The notes below the pieces were generated by a model, which saw nothing but the letters and a program-made list of their open reading frames with translations, did no database searches and was not told the origin of the DNA. 43,836 bases of DNA from Rhodobacterales bacterium (GTDB lineage: Bacteria; Pseudomonadota; Alphaproteobacteria; Rhodobacterales; Rhodobacteraceae): contig PDRZ01000032.1 in the NCBI GenBank assembly GCA_002747035.1, positions 1 to 43,836 of the forward strand. Reading direction: 5' to 3'. Of the stretch, positions 16,322 to 26,191 are shown piece after piece. How positions within the stretch are numbered: position 1 is the stretch's first letter; each line of letters opens with the position of its first letter. The translations under genes and the position numbers were made by a program.

Positions 16322-17737
16322 ATGCGCGTGCGTGGCAGTAAACGGGTTCCGTTGGCCCTGTATCTTGTTGCAGCCATATGGATGTTGGTCGTGGTTCCGA
16401 TCTCGGTCGCCGCTGCGCCTTATGCTGCGATGGTGATGGATGCGCGCACCGGTGAGGTGCTGCATTCGCGCAATGCCGATACCCGGCTTCACCCCGCCTC
16501 TCTGACCAAGATGATGACGCTTTACATCGCCTTCGAGGCTGTCGAGCGTGGCGAAATCAGCCTCGATACCAAGGTGCGCATTTCCAGGAATGCCGCCGCC
16601 GAACCCCCCTCTAAACTGGGCCTGCGTGCCGGGCAGCGGATCAAACTGCGCTATCTCATCCGCGCCGCAGCCGTCAAATCCGCCAATGACGCCGCCACCG
16701 CCATCGGCGAAGCGATCAGCGGCTCGGAAGCAAAATTCGCCCGCCGCATGAACCGTACCGCCAGGGCATTGGGCATGACCCGTACCACATTCAAGAACGC
16801 CAACGGGTTGACCGAAAGCGGACATATGTCCACCGCACGGGACATGACCATTCTTGGGCGGCATGTGCTTTATGACTATCCCGAGTATTACAACATCTTC
16901 TCCCGCCGCTCGACCCATGCCGGGGTAAAGTCGGTGAACAACACCAACTCCCGCCTGCTGAACGCCTATAAAGGTGCCGATGGGATCAAGACCGGATATA
17001 CCCGCGCCGCCGGGTTCAACCTTGTCGCCAGCGCCGAGCGGGGTAATGAACGGGTGATTGCCACCGTATTCGGGGGCCGTTCCACCGCATCGCGCAATGC
17101 CAAGGTGGCCGAGCTTCTCGATCTGGGTTTCCGCCGCTCCCCCTCCAAGGCCACGGTGCGTAAACCCAAGGCTCCGACCTATATCGCCGAATCCAGGAAA
17201 CCCGCGTCGGGGGCCAAGGGCAAAACCATTCGCCTTGTCACTGCGGTCAAGAAAAGCCTGCGCCCCAAAACACGTCCGGGTGCCGCCGACGAGCCCGTGT
17301 TGGTGGCCGGGCTTCGGGACGGGATCAAAGACGCCTTGACCGAGGCCCAATCCACTCCCGAACCCACAGCTGAAACACCGGAAGCCAATCCGACCAGAAA
17401 ACCCAATGCCCGCCCCGCCAACCTCGTACTTGCGGCTGCGACGCCAGCTCCGAAACCCAAGCCAGAGCCGGTCATTGTCGAGCGCGTTTCCACCTCTGGC
17501 GGGCGGCATTGGGGGATTAATGTAGGCCGATACACAAGCCGCTATCAGGCCGAAAAGATGCTGTTGAAAACCGCGTTGAACGAGATGGACACATTGGACG
17601 GATCGCTGCGCAAAGTGATCAAGACCAAGCGCGGGTTTGACGCCAACTTCATGGGGCTGGATCGTGATACCGCTGATCGCGCCTGTCGGCGCCTGCAAGC
17701 GCGACAGGTAACCTGTTTCATGATCGGGCCGGGTTGA
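16322..17737 (+). CDS. D-alanyl-D-alanine carboxypeptidase with C-terminal SPOR-like domain
   Basis: This periplasmic penicillin-binding protein (peptidase S11) trims the terminal D-Ala from peptidoglycan stem peptides. The 471-residue product has an N-terminal signal/TM segment (residues 8-32) and the three active-site motifs SLTK (60-63), SAN (120-122) and KTG (223-225). A proline/lysine-rich linker (about 265-390) follows. The last 75 residues (HWGINVGRYTSRYQAEKML to CFMIGPG) look like a SPOR peptidoglycan-binding domain. The ATG at 16322 fits an AGGTG ribosome binding site; a GTG at 16313 would coincide with it. Such SPOR fusions would direct the enzyme to the septum. Confidence 0.9.
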   Translation: MRVRGSKRVPLALYLVAAIWMLVVVPISVAAAPYAAMVMDARTGEVLHSRNADTRLHPASLTKMMTLYIAFEAVERGEISLDTKVRISRNAAAEPPSKLGLRAGQRIKLRYLIRAAAVKSANDAATAIGEAISGSEAKFARRMNRTARALGMTRTTFKNANGLTESGHMSTARDMTILGRHVLYDYPEYYNIFSRRSTHAGVKSVNNTNSRLLNAYKGADGIKTGYTRAAGFNLVASAERGNERVIATVFGGRSTASRNAKVAELLDLGFRRSPSKATVRKPKAPTYIAESRKPASGAKGKTIRLVTAVKKSLRPKTRPGAADEPVLVAGLRDGIKDALTEAQSTPEPTAETPEANPTRKPNARPANLVLAAATPAPKPKPEPVIVERVSTSGGRHWGINVGRYTSRYQAEKMLLKTALNEMDTLDGSLRKVIKTKRGFDANFMGLDRDTADRACRRLQARQVTCFMIGPG

Positions 17738-17780
17738 TCCCCCAACACGTGGGCTCCCAAGCCGAGTTAAAGCGTGTCGA

Positions 17781-17833
17781 GATTAAAGCGTTTCCACATT
17801 GCGTTGAAACAGCGTGATGCGGAAACGCTTTAA
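17781..17833. repeat. AAAGCGTTTCC palindromic repeat, copy 1
   Basis: Imperfect inverted repeat running from ATTAAAGCGTTTCC to GGAAACGCTTTAA, closely matching 22369-22416. It sits between the convergent carboxypeptidase and ccoS genes and could serve as a bidirectional terminator. Nothing else was seen in the 229-bp gap. Confidence 0.75.
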
Positions 17834-17966
17834 CTTAATTTCCCTTAACAGATGCTGCACTGCGGCGGTGCCGGGTTTGTGCCGTCCCGATGCGCAAAAA
17901 TCACCCCCCCGAAACCACCCTGCGGAGAGGTGATTAACCCCCCGGCGCGGTCGGGTTACCATTGCA

Positions 17967-18125
17967 TTACGGTTTGGGTTTGTCGTCCCACTCATCGGAC
18001 AGGATGCGTTGGGCATCCCCCTCGGGATCGTCATATTGATTGGTGCGTACCGTAAAGACAAAGAACAACAAACCACATCCACCAAGGATCAGCGATATTG
18101 GAATCAGGTAGGCGAGAATGTTCAT
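17967..18125 (-). CDS. ccoS: cbb3-type oxidase assembly protein CcoS
   Basis: The 52-residue product begins MNILAYLIPISLILGGCGLL, a single transmembrane segment, and continues with a short cytoplasmic tail (DDPEGDAQRILSDEW) that is typical of FixS/CcoS. It is required for cofactor insertion into the cbb3 oxidase. It lies 11 bases after the ccoI stop, as the last gene of ccoGHIS. The size, membrane segment and position make the call firm in spite of the short length. Confidence 0.9.
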   Translation of the reverse strand: MNILAYLIPISLILGGCGLLFFVFTVRTNQYDDPEGDAQRILSDEWDDKPKP

Positions 18126-18136
18126 CTTGGTTAACC

Positions 18137-20323
18137 CTAGCGCAGCCGGAGAGCGTTCAGCGACACTGTAATAGAACTGGTTGACATCGCCAATGCGGCA
18201 ATCAGGGGCGTTGCCAATCCGGCCACAGCCAAGGGCACCGCGATGACGTTATACAGCGTGGCAATGCGGAAGTTTTCCTTGATCCGTCTGATGGCGGATC
18301 CGGCGGTGTCAACGGCATCTGAAATAGGCGAAAGATCCCCGCCCAACAGCACGATATCCGCGGCGACACGCGCCGCATCCAGCGCGCTTGCCGGCGAAAT
18401 CGACACATGGGCCGCAGCCAGCGCAGCAGTATCATTCAGCCCGTCACCCACCATCAAAACCCGCGCGCCTTCGTCGGTCATGGCCTTAACACGGGCCGCC
18501 TTGTCAGCGGGCAGTGCTTCGGCCACCCACTGGGGAATACCAAGCCGGTTGGCCATCTCCTCCACCGCTGCCGTGGTGTCACCCGATATCAGGTAAACCT
18601 TGCGTCCAGAGGCAATGAAATCCTTTACCGCCTGCTCCGCACCATCCCGCAAACTATCGATGAATTCAAAGGGTTGCGCCGGAGACTCGCCGATTTTCAA
18701 CCACGCGGATGTGCGGGCGGTGGGGGTTGCTCCGACCCATGCGGCGCGGCCAAGAAACACGTCTTGCCCCTGCCACATTCCCTTGGCACCGTAACCCGGC
18801 ACCTCGGTAATTTCGGTGACGTCTTCAGCCGCAAACCCGGCGGCCACAGCCGCCGCAGACAGTGATTTGGACAAGGGGTGCGATGACCCGGCAGCCAGCG
18901 CCATGGCCACTCCGATTTCGCGCGAAGTCCGTTCATCAAGGTTAACTAATTCCGGCGTACCCGAGGTCAGTGTGCCGGTCTTGTCAAATACCACGGTATC
19001 GACCTGGGCCAACCGCTCCAGAGCTGTGGAATGTTTGATCAACATGCCGCGACGGAACAACCGGCCCGACGCGGCGGTCGTGACCGCAGGCACCGCAAGG
19101 CCCAGCGCGCAGGGGCAAGTAATAATTAACACTGCTGCAGCAATATTGAGCGCAGTCCGAACATCGTAAGTGTAAAGATACCAGCCGACAAAACTTAACG
19201 CCGACAGGATGTGAACACCCGGCGCGTAAAGCTTGGCCGCACTGTCCGCAAGCGACGTATATCGTGACCGCCCACTTTCGGCGATGGCAACAAGATCGGC
19301 CATGCGGTGAAGCGAGGTTTCCTTGCCCACCGCCGTCGCGCGGATGGTCAGGGGGCCGGTCAGGTTGACCTCACCCGCCGACACGCCCGCGCCGGGTGCG
19401 GCAAAAACAGGCAACGTTTCCCCGGTCAGAAGCGACCGGTCGATTTCGCTTTGCCCCTCGATGATTTCGCCGTCCACCGGCATACGCCCGCCGGGCCGCA
19501 CAAGAATCATATCGCCAACACACAGCTCGGCCACGGGCACCTGTTGCTCTTCGCCATCCACCAACCGGATGGCGCGCGGCACCTCAAGAGCGGCCAACTC
19601 CTCGGCCGCAGAGCGGGCAATCGCGCGGGTCCGGTGGTCCAGATACCGCCCTGCCAAAAGGAAGAACGTCAACGCGAGGGCCGCATCGAAATAGGCGTGT
19701 TCACCCGAAAGAGAGGTTTCCCAAAGCGATGTGACAACGGCCAGAACAATGGCCAGAACGATCGGAACATCCATGTTCAAACGACCGTTTCTCAAGGCGC
19801 TCCAGGCGTTGCGGAAAAACGGTTGGCCAGAAAAGGCAATCGTGGGCAGGGTGATCGCCGCGCTGATCCAGTGGAACATGTCACGGGTGGCGGCCTCGGC
19901 CCCGGACCAGACGGAGACGGACAAAAGCATCACGTTCATGGATGCAAATCCCGCCACGGCAAGGCGCATCAACAGATCGCGCCCGGCCTTGTCGGTTTCC
20001 GTAGCCGACAGCGTTCCCGCATCCAGCTCGTGCGCCTCGTACCCGATCCCGTCCAGCACCTTGACCAAGTCATTGGGCATCACCTCGGGTGCCGCTTCGA
20101 CCGTGGCGCGTTTGAGGGTCAGGTTCACCCGTGCGCTTTCTACGCCGGGATGGGCGTTCAACGCCCGTTCGACTGCGGAAATGCAGGCAGAACAATGGAT
20201 TGTCGGCAATGACAGCGCGATACGCACGTCCTTTTGTTCTGCGACATTGGCCAGATCTTCGGCGGCGGGAGCCGCAGAACAGGCAGGACAGGCCGAAGCC
20301 ATGGGGCGCATCGTGGCAGTCAT
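18137..20323 (-). CDS. ccoI: copper-translocating P-type ATPase CcoI
   Basis: CcoI (FixI) is a P1B ATPase that exports copper across the inner membrane for the heme-copper centre of cbb3 oxidase. The 728-residue product has an N-terminal CPAC pair (12-15) and an HMA domain with HCSAC (43-47). It also has the LTGE actuator motif (299-302), the membrane metal site CPC (403-405), the phosphorylation site DKTGT (447-451), an HP motif (SSHPLSKS) and GDGLNDTAAL. It is downstream of ccoH with four bases between, and upstream of ccoS. Confidence 0.96.
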   Translation of the reverse strand: MTATMRPMASACPACSAAPAAEDLANVAEQKDVRIALSLPTIHCSACISAVERALNAHPGVESARVNLTLKRATVEAAPEVMPNDLVKVLDGIGYEAHELDAGTLSATETDKAGRDLLMRLAVAGFASMNVMLLSVSVWSGAEAATRDMFHWISAAITLPTIAFSGQPFFRNAWSALRNGRLNMDVPIVLAIVLAVVTSLWETSLSGEHAYFDAALALTFFLLAGRYLDHRTRAIARSAAEELAALEVPRAIRLVDGEEQQVPVAELCVGDMILVRPGGRMPVDGEIIEGQSEIDRSLLTGETLPVFAAPGAGVSAGEVNLTGPLTIRATAVGKETSLHRMADLVAIAESGRSRYTSLADSAAKLYAPGVHILSALSFVGWYLYTYDVRTALNIAAAVLIITCPCALGLAVPAVTTAASGRLFRRGMLIKHSTALERLAQVDTVVFDKTGTLTSGTPELVNLDERTSREIGVAMALAAGSSHPLSKSLSAAAVAAGFAAEDVTEITEVPGYGAKGMWQGQDVFLGRAAWVGATPTARTSAWLKIGESPAQPFEFIDSLRDGAEQAVKDFIASGRKVYLISGDTTAAVEEMANRLGIPQWVAEALPADKAARVKAMTDEGARVLMVGDGLNDTAALAAAHVSISPASALDAARVAADIVLLGGDLSPISDAVDTAGSAIRRIKENFRIATLYNVIAVPLAVAGLATPLIAALAMSTSSITVSLNALRLR

Positions 20324-20327
20324 CGAG

Positions 20328-20786
20328 TTACCTCTTCACATGCAAAACGACACGTTGGACGAACTCGGTTCCATCAAGAGCATAAGCCTTCATGCGGATG
20401 TTCCAATTGCCATCGGCAAGCTCCAGCGGAGCACTGTAAACCAGCCCGTCAAATTTGAACTCCGGCTCCACATCATCCTTGATCTGGGTCGCCCGACCAA
20501 GGACGGCATGAAGCTCCTTGACCTCGACCGGGGTGCCGTTGCTGTCAGTGATGGATAGCACCACCCTGCCATCCGCATGATCGGCCCGCACGTTCCAGCC
20601 CAACGCCTCCTGCAACGCTTTGCGCTTGTTGAACTCCTGGCTTGCGACATAGGAATTCTTGACCTCAAGCCCCGGGAAGGTTTTGACCGCGTTAACAGCA
20701 AGGGCAAGGTTCGCAGCGATGATCACACCGAATGCCCCAACAAATATCAACAGCACATGCCGCCCGGTGAGTTCGCGTTTGGCCAT
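20328..20786 (-). CDS. ccoH: cbb3 oxidase assembly protein CcoH
   Basis: The 152-residue FixH/CcoH family protein has a single N-terminal membrane helix (VLLIFVGAFGVIIAANLALA, residues 11-30), the conserved VKTFPGLEVKNSYVASQEFN after it, and a periplasmic beta-rich domain. It helps assemble or stabilise cbb3 oxidase. Its ATG overlaps the ccoG stop (TGATG), so the two are translationally coupled. Confidence 0.93.
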   Translation of the reverse strand: MAKRELTGRHVLLIFVGAFGVIIAANLALAVNAVKTFPGLEVKNSYVASQEFNKRKALQEALGWNVRADHADGRVVLSITDSNGTPVEVKELHAVLGRATQIKDDVEPEFKFDGLVYSAPLELADGNWNIRMKAYALDGTEFVQRVVLHVKR

Positions 20787-22213
20787 CAGTTTGCCCTTCC
20801 GTTGAACACGCTATCCTTGTGCGCGCGATCCCCATTGCTAACATCTTCGACCCAGAAACGGAACTCGACTCGTTCGCTGTTGGCAGGAGCCGACCCTTTG
20901 GGTGCCGTCACGTAGACGCGAACCAGCTTGGTCGTATCCGCAGGGACATCCACGGTTTCATAGGGCGATCCCTGAACCCCAATACGCAGCGCAGGATCCC
21001 CGTTCAGCGTCAGCCGGAAGGGTCTTTGCTCACCATGCTTGTTTCGAAGCCGCACGTCATAGGTATTGCGGATAGAACCATCGGACAGGGTCACAAAGGT
21101 CGGGTTCCGCACCGGTGCCACGGTCATGTCGATATCGGACCGGACAAACAGCGCCACCAAAAGCCCCACGCCAACCAGCGACCACAGCGTCGTGTAGAGG
21201 ATTGTACGCGGACGGAATATGTGCTGCCAGATCGGTTTGGGGTCATGCCCTGCACGTTCACGGGCTTCATCGGTATAGGCCATGTAGTCGATCAACCCTC
21301 GGGGCTTGCCGATCTTGGCCATCATATCGTCACAGGCGTCGATGCACAGCGCACAGGTGATGCATTCAAGCTGTGGCCCCTGCCGAATATCGATGCCCAT
21401 CGGGCATACGTTCACACAGGCCCTACAGTCGATACAATCGCCCTGCCCTTCTGCGACCGCACCTTTCTTGAGCTTGCCACGTGGCTCGCCCCGCCATTCG
21501 CGATAGCCAACAGTCAGCGTGTCTTCGTCCATCATCGCGGCCTGGATACGCGGCCATGGGCAGGCATAGATACAGACCTGCTCGCGCGCTATGCCTCCGA
21601 AGAAGAAGGTTGTGCCCGCCATAACCAGAACAGTGGTGTAGGCGATCGGGTGCGCATTTGCGGTGACCAGATCCACCAAAAGGGTTGGCGCATCCGCAAA
21701 GTAAAACACCCACGCCCCACCAGTGGCGAGCGCGATCAGGATCCAACTGACATATTTTGTCAGCCGCAAACGAACCTTGTGAAGGTCCCATTTCTTTTGC
21801 CTATGCAGGCGCAGCCGGGCATTACGGTCGCCTTCGATCCAACGCTCCACCAGAATGAAGAGATCGGTCCAAACGGTTTGCGGACAAGCATAGCCACACC
21901 AGACCCGGCCAAGCGCCGATGTGAACAGAAACAATCCAAGCCCGGCCATCACCAACAAACCGGCAAGGAAATAAAATTCATGCGGCCAGATTTCGATCCA
22001 GAAGAAATAGAAACGGCGGTTCGCAAGGTCAACCAACACCGCCTGATCCGGCAGGCTTGGCCCACGGTCCCAGCGAATCCAGGGAGTCAGGTAGTATATT
22101 CCCAAGGCAAAAATCATGATCCCCCATTTCATGTTACGGAACTTGCCGTAAACTTTCTTGGGAAAAACTGGCTCGCGGTCAGCATAAAGCTGTTCTGGCT
22201 GGATATCAGACAC
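20786..22213 (-). CDS. ccoG: cbb3 oxidase accessory protein CcoG (polyferredoxin)
   Basis: CcoG (FixG/RdxA) is a membrane protein with two [4Fe-4S] clusters that reduces copper for cbb3 assembly. The 475-residue product shows transmembrane helices, the NapH-like WCGYACPQTVW motif, a second CIYACPWPRIQ site, and the ferredoxin cysteines CIDCRACVNVCP and CITCALCIDAC. An Ig-like periplasmic C-terminal domain is also present. It starts ccoGHIS, and an FNR-type box lies 63 bp upstream of its ATG. Confidence 0.95.
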   Translation of the reverse strand: MSDIQPEQLYADREPVFPKKVYGKFRNMKWGIMIFALGIYYLTPWIRWDRGPSLPDQAVLVDLANRRFYFFWIEIWPHEFYFLAGLLVMAGLGLFLFTSALGRVWCGYACPQTVWTDLFILVERWIEGDRNARLRLHRQKKWDLHKVRLRLTKYVSWILIALATGGAWVFYFADAPTLLVDLVTANAHPIAYTTVLVMAGTTFFFGGIAREQVCIYACPWPRIQAAMMDEDTLTVGYREWRGEPRGKLKKGAVAEGQGDCIDCRACVNVCPMGIDIRQGPQLECITCALCIDACDDMMAKIGKPRGLIDYMAYTDEARERAGHDPKPIWQHIFRPRTILYTTLWSLVGVGLLVALFVRSDIDMTVAPVRNPTFVTLSDGSIRNTYDVRLRNKHGEQRPFRLTLNGDPALRIGVQGSPYETVDVPADTTKLVRVYVTAPKGSAPANSERVEFRFWVEDVSNGDRAHKDSVFNGRAN

Positions 22214-22275
22214 GGAATCACTCCGATAAAGGAAATTGGCTCGATTGGTTTTCTCAGGAAGGCGTCACGCAAACT

Positions 22276-22289
22276 TTGACCTGCATCAA
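22276..22289. promoter_or_regulatory. FNR-type box upstream of ccoG
   Basis: TTGACCTGCATCAA matches TTGAT-N4-ATCAA with one change in the left half. It lies 63-76 bp before the ccoG start. The FnrL protein encoded nearby is the likely binder, activating ccoGHIS at low oxygen. Confidence 0.75.
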
Positions 22290-22368
22290 TTTCTGAGTCA
22301 AAAATGCACCTATTAAACCAGCGCACAAATAAGGCATTTGGACCGCTCAGTCGGCCTGTTTTCAAACT

Positions 22369-22416
22369 GATAAAGCGTTTCCGCATTACGTTGACGCAGC
22401 GTGATGTGGAAACGCT
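22369..22416. repeat. AAAGCGTTTCC palindromic repeat, copy 2
   Basis: Close match to 17781-17833: TAAAGCGTTTCCGCATT on the left, and GTGATGTGGAAACGCT on the right. It lies in the 429-bp gap between ccoP and ccoG, which also holds an FNR-type box and several hairpins but no gene. Confidence 0.75.
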
Positions 22417-22439
22417 GCGCAACACAGTAGGGATGTGGA

Positions 22440-22480
22440 CGTTTCCAGCTATTGCTGTGCTCCAACAATAACTGGAAACG
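22440..22480. repeat. hairpin related to the AAAGCGTTTCC repeat
   Basis: Arms CGTTTCCAGCTATTG / CAATAACTGGAAACG pair with one mismatch around an 11-nt loop. The right flank continues CTTTAG as in the neighbouring repeats. Confidence 0.7.
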
Positions 22481-22559
22481 CTTTAGAATGACAAAACGCC
22501 ACCCTGAAGGGCAGCGGATTGGAGCAGAGTTGACACTGTGCGCGAGTTCAAAGAGAACT

Positions 22560-22632
22560 GGCACCGGCCTTCCAGGAAACGCGCGAACAGGACGGAAGGG
22601 CCGGTGCCATATCCGGGGGCCTAGGCCCCCGG
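22560..22632 (-). terminator. double hairpin after ccoP
   Basis: Two strong inverted repeats follow the ccoP stop: CCGGGGGCCTAGGCCCCCGG (22613-22632, perfect) and GGCACCGGCCTTCC / GGAAGGGCCGGTGCC (22560-22573 and 22594-22608, one bulge). There is no clear T-tract, so they may stabilise the 3' end of ccoNOQP mRNA rather than terminate. Confidence 0.55.
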
Positions 22633-22642
22633 AATTCTTGTT

Positions 22643-23512
22643 TTATTGGCCACCGCCGCGGGTGTGGACATAGGTCGCAACCGCGCGAATCTGGGATTCG
22701 CTCAAACGTGAGGTCCAGCTTGGCATCACGCCACCGCGCCCATTGACAACGGTCTCCATGACTTCGTCATAGCTCCCGCCATAAAGCCAGATGGCATCGG
22801 CCAAGTTCGGAGCACCCTGATCGGGATCACCAACACCGCCTTCGGCGTGACAGGACGAACAGTTGTCGTCAAAGACCACCGCACCCGCTTCGACCATCGA
22901 GACGTCTTTTGCCTCGCCCGAAAGCGACAGGACGTAGTTTACAACCTGTTCGATTTCTTCGGGTTCCAGAAGCTCGTCACGACCATAGGCAGCCATATCG
23001 TTGAACCGGGTATCTTCGTCATCTTCGCTGCGAATACCGTGCGAAATGGTGGTGTGGATCGCTTCGATGTCGCCACCCCACAGCCAATCGTCGTCGATCA
23101 GGTTGGGATACCCACCCGTCGCGCCGGCAGCCCCGGACCCGTGACACTGGGCACACCAGGTTTTGAACACCGCGCCCCCGGCCGAGTTGGCATAGGTCAG
23201 CAATTCTTCGTCCTGGGCGATTTCAGTCAGTTCAACAGAGGCCAGCTTGGTATTGATTGCTTCATTCTGGGCATTCACACGGTCAATCTCTTCGGCCACC
23301 TGGGCACGGGTCGAAAAGCCCGCATAACCCGCAGTTGCCGATTTAATCCCCGGCCAGGCCGGATAGGCGATCGTGTACCAGATAGCCCAAACGATACAGG
23401 CATAGAATATCCACAGCCACCACTTGGGCAAGGGGTTGTTGAATTCTTCAATCCCATCCCAACTGTGACCCGTCGTGGACGGATCTTGTTTCTTCAAAGG
23501 TTTCTTAGCCAT
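22643..23512 (-). CDS. ccoP: cbb3 oxidase diheme subunit CcoP
   Basis: CcoP (FixP) feeds electrons from soluble or membrane-bound cytochrome c into CcoO/CcoN. The 289-residue product has an N-terminal membrane anchor (WWLWIFYACIVWAIWYTIAY, 31-50) and two heme-c sites, CAQCH (120-124) and CSSCH (218-222). PNL and MPSW segments supply axial ligands. It lies three bases after ccoQ. Confidence 0.96.
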   Translation of the reverse strand: MAKKPLKKQDPSTTGHSWDGIEEFNNPLPKWWLWIFYACIVWAIWYTIAYPAWPGIKSATAGYAGFSTRAQVAEEIDRVNAQNEAINTKLASVELTEIAQDEELLTYANSAGGAVFKTWCAQCHGSGAAGATGGYPNLIDDDWLWGGDIEAIHTTISHGIRSEDDEDTRFNDMAAYGRDELLEPEEIEQVVNYVLSLSGEAKDVSMVEAGAVVFDDNCSSCHAEGGVGDPDQGAPNLADAIWLYGGSYDEVMETVVNGRGGVMPSWTSRLSESQIRAVATYVHTRGGGQ

Positions 23513-23515
23513 CTT

Positions 23516-23707
23516 TTACGCCTCCTTGGCGTTCCGCGCGGACGCGGGCTTGTCTTCATGCCGGAACGGGATGTCCGCAACGTCGCGATAGGTCCTAGTG
23601 CTGCCCGGGCGGAAAACCACCCAGACAACCATCACCACAAAAAAGGTGAACAGGAACAAGAGCATCCAGCTATCGGCGAACTCACGCAGGAAGGAATAGG
23701 TTTCCAT
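23516..23707 (-). CDS. ccoQ: cbb3 oxidase small subunit CcoQ
   Basis: The 63-residue protein has one transmembrane helix (WMLLFLFTFFVVMVVWVVF, about 14-32) followed by RPGS and a short hydrophilic tail, as in CcoQ/FixQ. It stabilises CcoP in the oxidase complex. It sits between ccoO and ccoP with gaps of 11 and 3 bases. Confidence 0.9.
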   Translation of the reverse strand: METYSFLREFADSWMLLFLFTFFVVMVVWVVFRPGSTRTYRDVADIPFRHEDKPASARNAKEA

Positions 23708-23718
23708 ATCCCCCTCCC

Positions 23719-24447
23719 TTACCGGCTTGCGTCCGGCGTGAAGGTCGAGAAGTCGACCAACGTGCCAAGCATTTGCAGATAGGCGACCAGCGCATCCATC
23801 TCGGAAATGCCGGGCCTGCCATCGAAGTTACGAACCTGAACCTTTTCGCCATAGCGTTCCATCAGGCCGTCATAGTCGCTGTCAGGATCCGCTTGGGCGG
23901 CAAAGTCCGCTTTGGCGTTCTCCAGCATTTCGTCGGTGTAGGGTACACCCACGATACGATGCGTGGCCAAGAGGTCCTTGATATACTTACCCTCAATCAG
24001 CTTGTTTTCCAGGAAGCCATATTTCGGCATCACCGATTCCGGCACAACCGACTGCGGGTTACGCAGGTGGTCCACATGCCACTCGTCCGAATAGCGACCG
24101 CCAACACGGGCCAGATCGGGACCTGTCCGCTTGGATCCCCACTGGAACGGGTGGTCATATTGCGATTCAGCCGCCAGCGAGTAGTGACCATAACGCTCAA
24201 CCTCATCCCGCATCGGGCGGATCATCTGACTGTGGCAGACATAGCACCCTTCGCGGATGTAAATGTCACGCCCGGCCAGTTCGAGCGGGGTGTAGGGGCG
24301 CATGCCTTCTACATCCTCAATCGTGTTTTCCAGCCAGAACAGCGGAGCGATCTGAACCATGCCACCGATGGTGACGACAAGGAAGGCAAAGATCGCAAGC
24401 AGAGTTACGTTCTTCTCCAGAACGGCGTGTTTGTCGAGAATAGCCAT
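23719..24447 (-). CDS. ccoO: cbb3 oxidase monoheme subunit CcoO
   Basis: The 242-residue CcoO (FixO) has an N-terminal membrane helix (residues 13-35) and one heme-c site CYVCH (68-72) in the family motif [17 protein letters not shown], followed by [16 protein letters not shown]. It carries electrons from CcoP to the heme b of CcoN. It is the second gene of ccoNOQP. Confidence 0.96.
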   Translation of the reverse strand: MAILDKHAVLEKNVTLLAIFAFLVVTIGGMVQIAPLFWLENTIEDVEGMRPYTPLELAGRDIYIREGCYVCHSQMIRPMRDEVERYGHYSLAAESQYDHPFQWGSKRTGPDLARVGGRYSDEWHVDHLRNPQSVVPESVMPKYGFLENKLIEGKYIKDLLATHRIVGVPYTDEMLENAKADFAAQADPDSDYDGLMERYGEKVQVRNFDGRPGISEMDALVAYLQMLGTLVDFSTFTPDASR

Positions 24448-24461
24448 CTGTCCGACCCTCC

Positions 24462-26066
24462 TTATTCAGCCGGGACTGCGGAGTTCGTGGCTTCAACAGC
24501 CGGCGAACGCCTCACAGTCATGTAGAGGTTGTAGCACATGATGATTGCGCCCAAGAGGAACAGCACACCACCAAGGCCGCGCACGACATACATCGGAAAC
24601 TTGGCTGCCACGGTGTCGGCAAACGAGTTCACGAGGAAACCGTTGGCGTCAACTTCACGCCACATCAGGCCTTCCATGATACCCGTCACCCACATGGATG
24701 CCGCGTAAAGAATGATGCCGATGGTGGCGAGCCAGAAGTGCCAAGAAACCAGGCTCAGGCTATAGAGACGCTCGCGGTTCCACAGCTTGGGCACCAGGAA
24801 GTACAGAGCACCAAAGGTGATCATGCCGTTCCAGCCAAGCGCACCCGAGTGTACGTGACCAATGGTCCAGTCAGTGTAGTGCGACAGCGAGTTCACGGCG
24901 CGGATGGACATCATCGGTCCTTCGAAGGTCGACATGCCGTAAAAACCAACCGAAATCACCATCATGCGGATGATCGGGTCGGTCCGCAGCTTGTCCCATG
25001 CACCCGAAAGCGTCATCAGACCATTGATCATACCCCCCCAGCTGGGCATCCACAGCACGATCGAGAACACCATGCCCAAAGTCGAAGCCCAATCCGGCAG
25101 AGCAGTGTAATGCAAATGGTGCGGACCAGCCCAGATATAGATGAAGATCAGCGCCCAGAAATGGATGATCGACAGTTTATACGAGAACACGGGACGCTCG
25201 GCCTGTTTCGGAACGAAATAATACATCATGCCAAGGAAACCCGCAGTCAGGAAAAAGCCAACTGCGTTATGGCCATACCACCATTGGGTCATCGCATCCT
25301 GCACACCGCTGAACACCTGAACCGACTTGGAACCGAAGACCGATACCGGAATGGACAGGTTGTTCACAAGGTGAAGCATGGCAACGGTCAAGATAAAGGA
25401 CAGGTAGAACCAGTTGGCCACATAGATGTGTGGCTCTTTCCGTTTCACGAGCGTACCCACGAACACGGCCAGATAAGCAACCCAGACAATGGTCAGCCAG
25501 ATATCGACATACCATTCGGGCTCTGCGTATTCTTTCGACTGGGTTGCCCCCAACAGGTAACCGGTCGCGGCCAGAACGATCACCAACTGGAACCCCCAGA
25601 AGACGAACCACGCCAAGTTACCGCCCCAAAGGCGCGCGGCGCTGGTGCGCTGAACCACATAGAACGACGTCGCAATCAGGGCGTTGCCGCCAAACGCGAA
25701 AATCACCGCGCTGGTGTGCAGCGGGCGCAGACGTCCGAAGTTGGCATAGCCCTGGGCCCAATCAAAGTTGAGCGCCGGAAAGGCCAGCTGAAACGCGATG
25801 GTCACGCCGACCAGAAAGCCGACAACACCCCAAAGCGCAGTTGCAATGACGCCGGCACGGACAACATCGTCCATGTATTCGCCCGACAAATCGATTATCG
25901 GAGCCGGGCTGTCAGTACGGCGCAGCGTCCAAAGAAAGGCCACACCGGCGGCTAACGCTACGGTCAGCGCATTCACCAGATAGGCCACGTCACGTGCATA
26001 GTTGGCTGCAATCAACGCAAAAAGCGTGATCAGACCAAGCACGATCAGCTTGATATAGTTACCCAT
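24462..26066 (-). CDS. ccoN: cbb3 oxidase catalytic subunit CcoN
   Basis: CcoN is the heme b/b3-CuB subunit of the high-affinity proton-pumping oxidase used at low oxygen. The 534-residue product has about twelve membrane helices and the family motifs [20 protein letters not shown] and [12 protein letters not shown] with the metal-binding histidines. The ATG at 26066 fits an AAGGGA ribosome binding site; an in-frame TTG at 26090 adds eight polar residues and is less likely. An FNR-type box lies about 100 bp upstream. Confidence 0.96.
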   Translation of the reverse strand: MGNYIKLIVLGLITLFALIAANYARDVAYLVNALTVALAAGVAFLWTLRRTDSPAPIIDLSGEYMDDVVRAGVIATALWGVVGFLVGVTIAFQLAFPALNFDWAQGYANFGRLRPLHTSAVIFAFGGNALIATSFYVVQRTSAARLWGGNLAWFVFWGFQLVIVLAATGYLLGATQSKEYAEPEWYVDIWLTIVWVAYLAVFVGTLVKRKEPHIYVANWFYLSFILTVAMLHLVNNLSIPVSVFGSKSVQVFSGVQDAMTQWWYGHNAVGFFLTAGFLGMMYYFVPKQAERPVFSYKLSIIHFWALIFIYIWAGPHHLHYTALPDWASTLGMVFSIVLWMPSWGGMINGLMTLSGAWDKLRTDPIIRMMVISVGFYGMSTFEGPMMSIRAVNSLSHYTDWTIGHVHSGALGWNGMITFGALYFLVPKLWNRERLYSLSLVSWHFWLATIGIILYAASMWVTGIMEGLMWREVDANGFLVNSFADTVAAKFPMYVVRGLGGVLFLLGAIIMCYNLYMTVRRSPAVEATNSAVPAE

Positions 26067-26159
26067 TTTTCGTCCCTTCGTCTTGCCCAACGCGATTCGT
26101 TAGCCCGCGTGCGGGGGATTTGACTGTGGGCTTAATGGTCTCCCACGGCGCTGGTCGCC

Positions 26160-26173
26160 TTGATCTGCATCAA
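26160..26173. promoter_or_regulatory. FNR-type box for ccoN
   Basis: TTGATCTGCATCAA is a perfect TTGAT-N4-ATCAA site, centred about 100 bp upstream of the ccoN ATG in the gap divergent from usp. It should drive ccoNOQP under low oxygen through FnrL. Confidence 0.85.
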
Positions 26174-26191
26174 AATCCGCATTCCGTTTTC

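Noticed and set aside
20819-22279. A 486-codon open frame on the plus strand
   Set aside because: It is antisense to ccoG, whose cysteine motifs and operon position are unambiguous.
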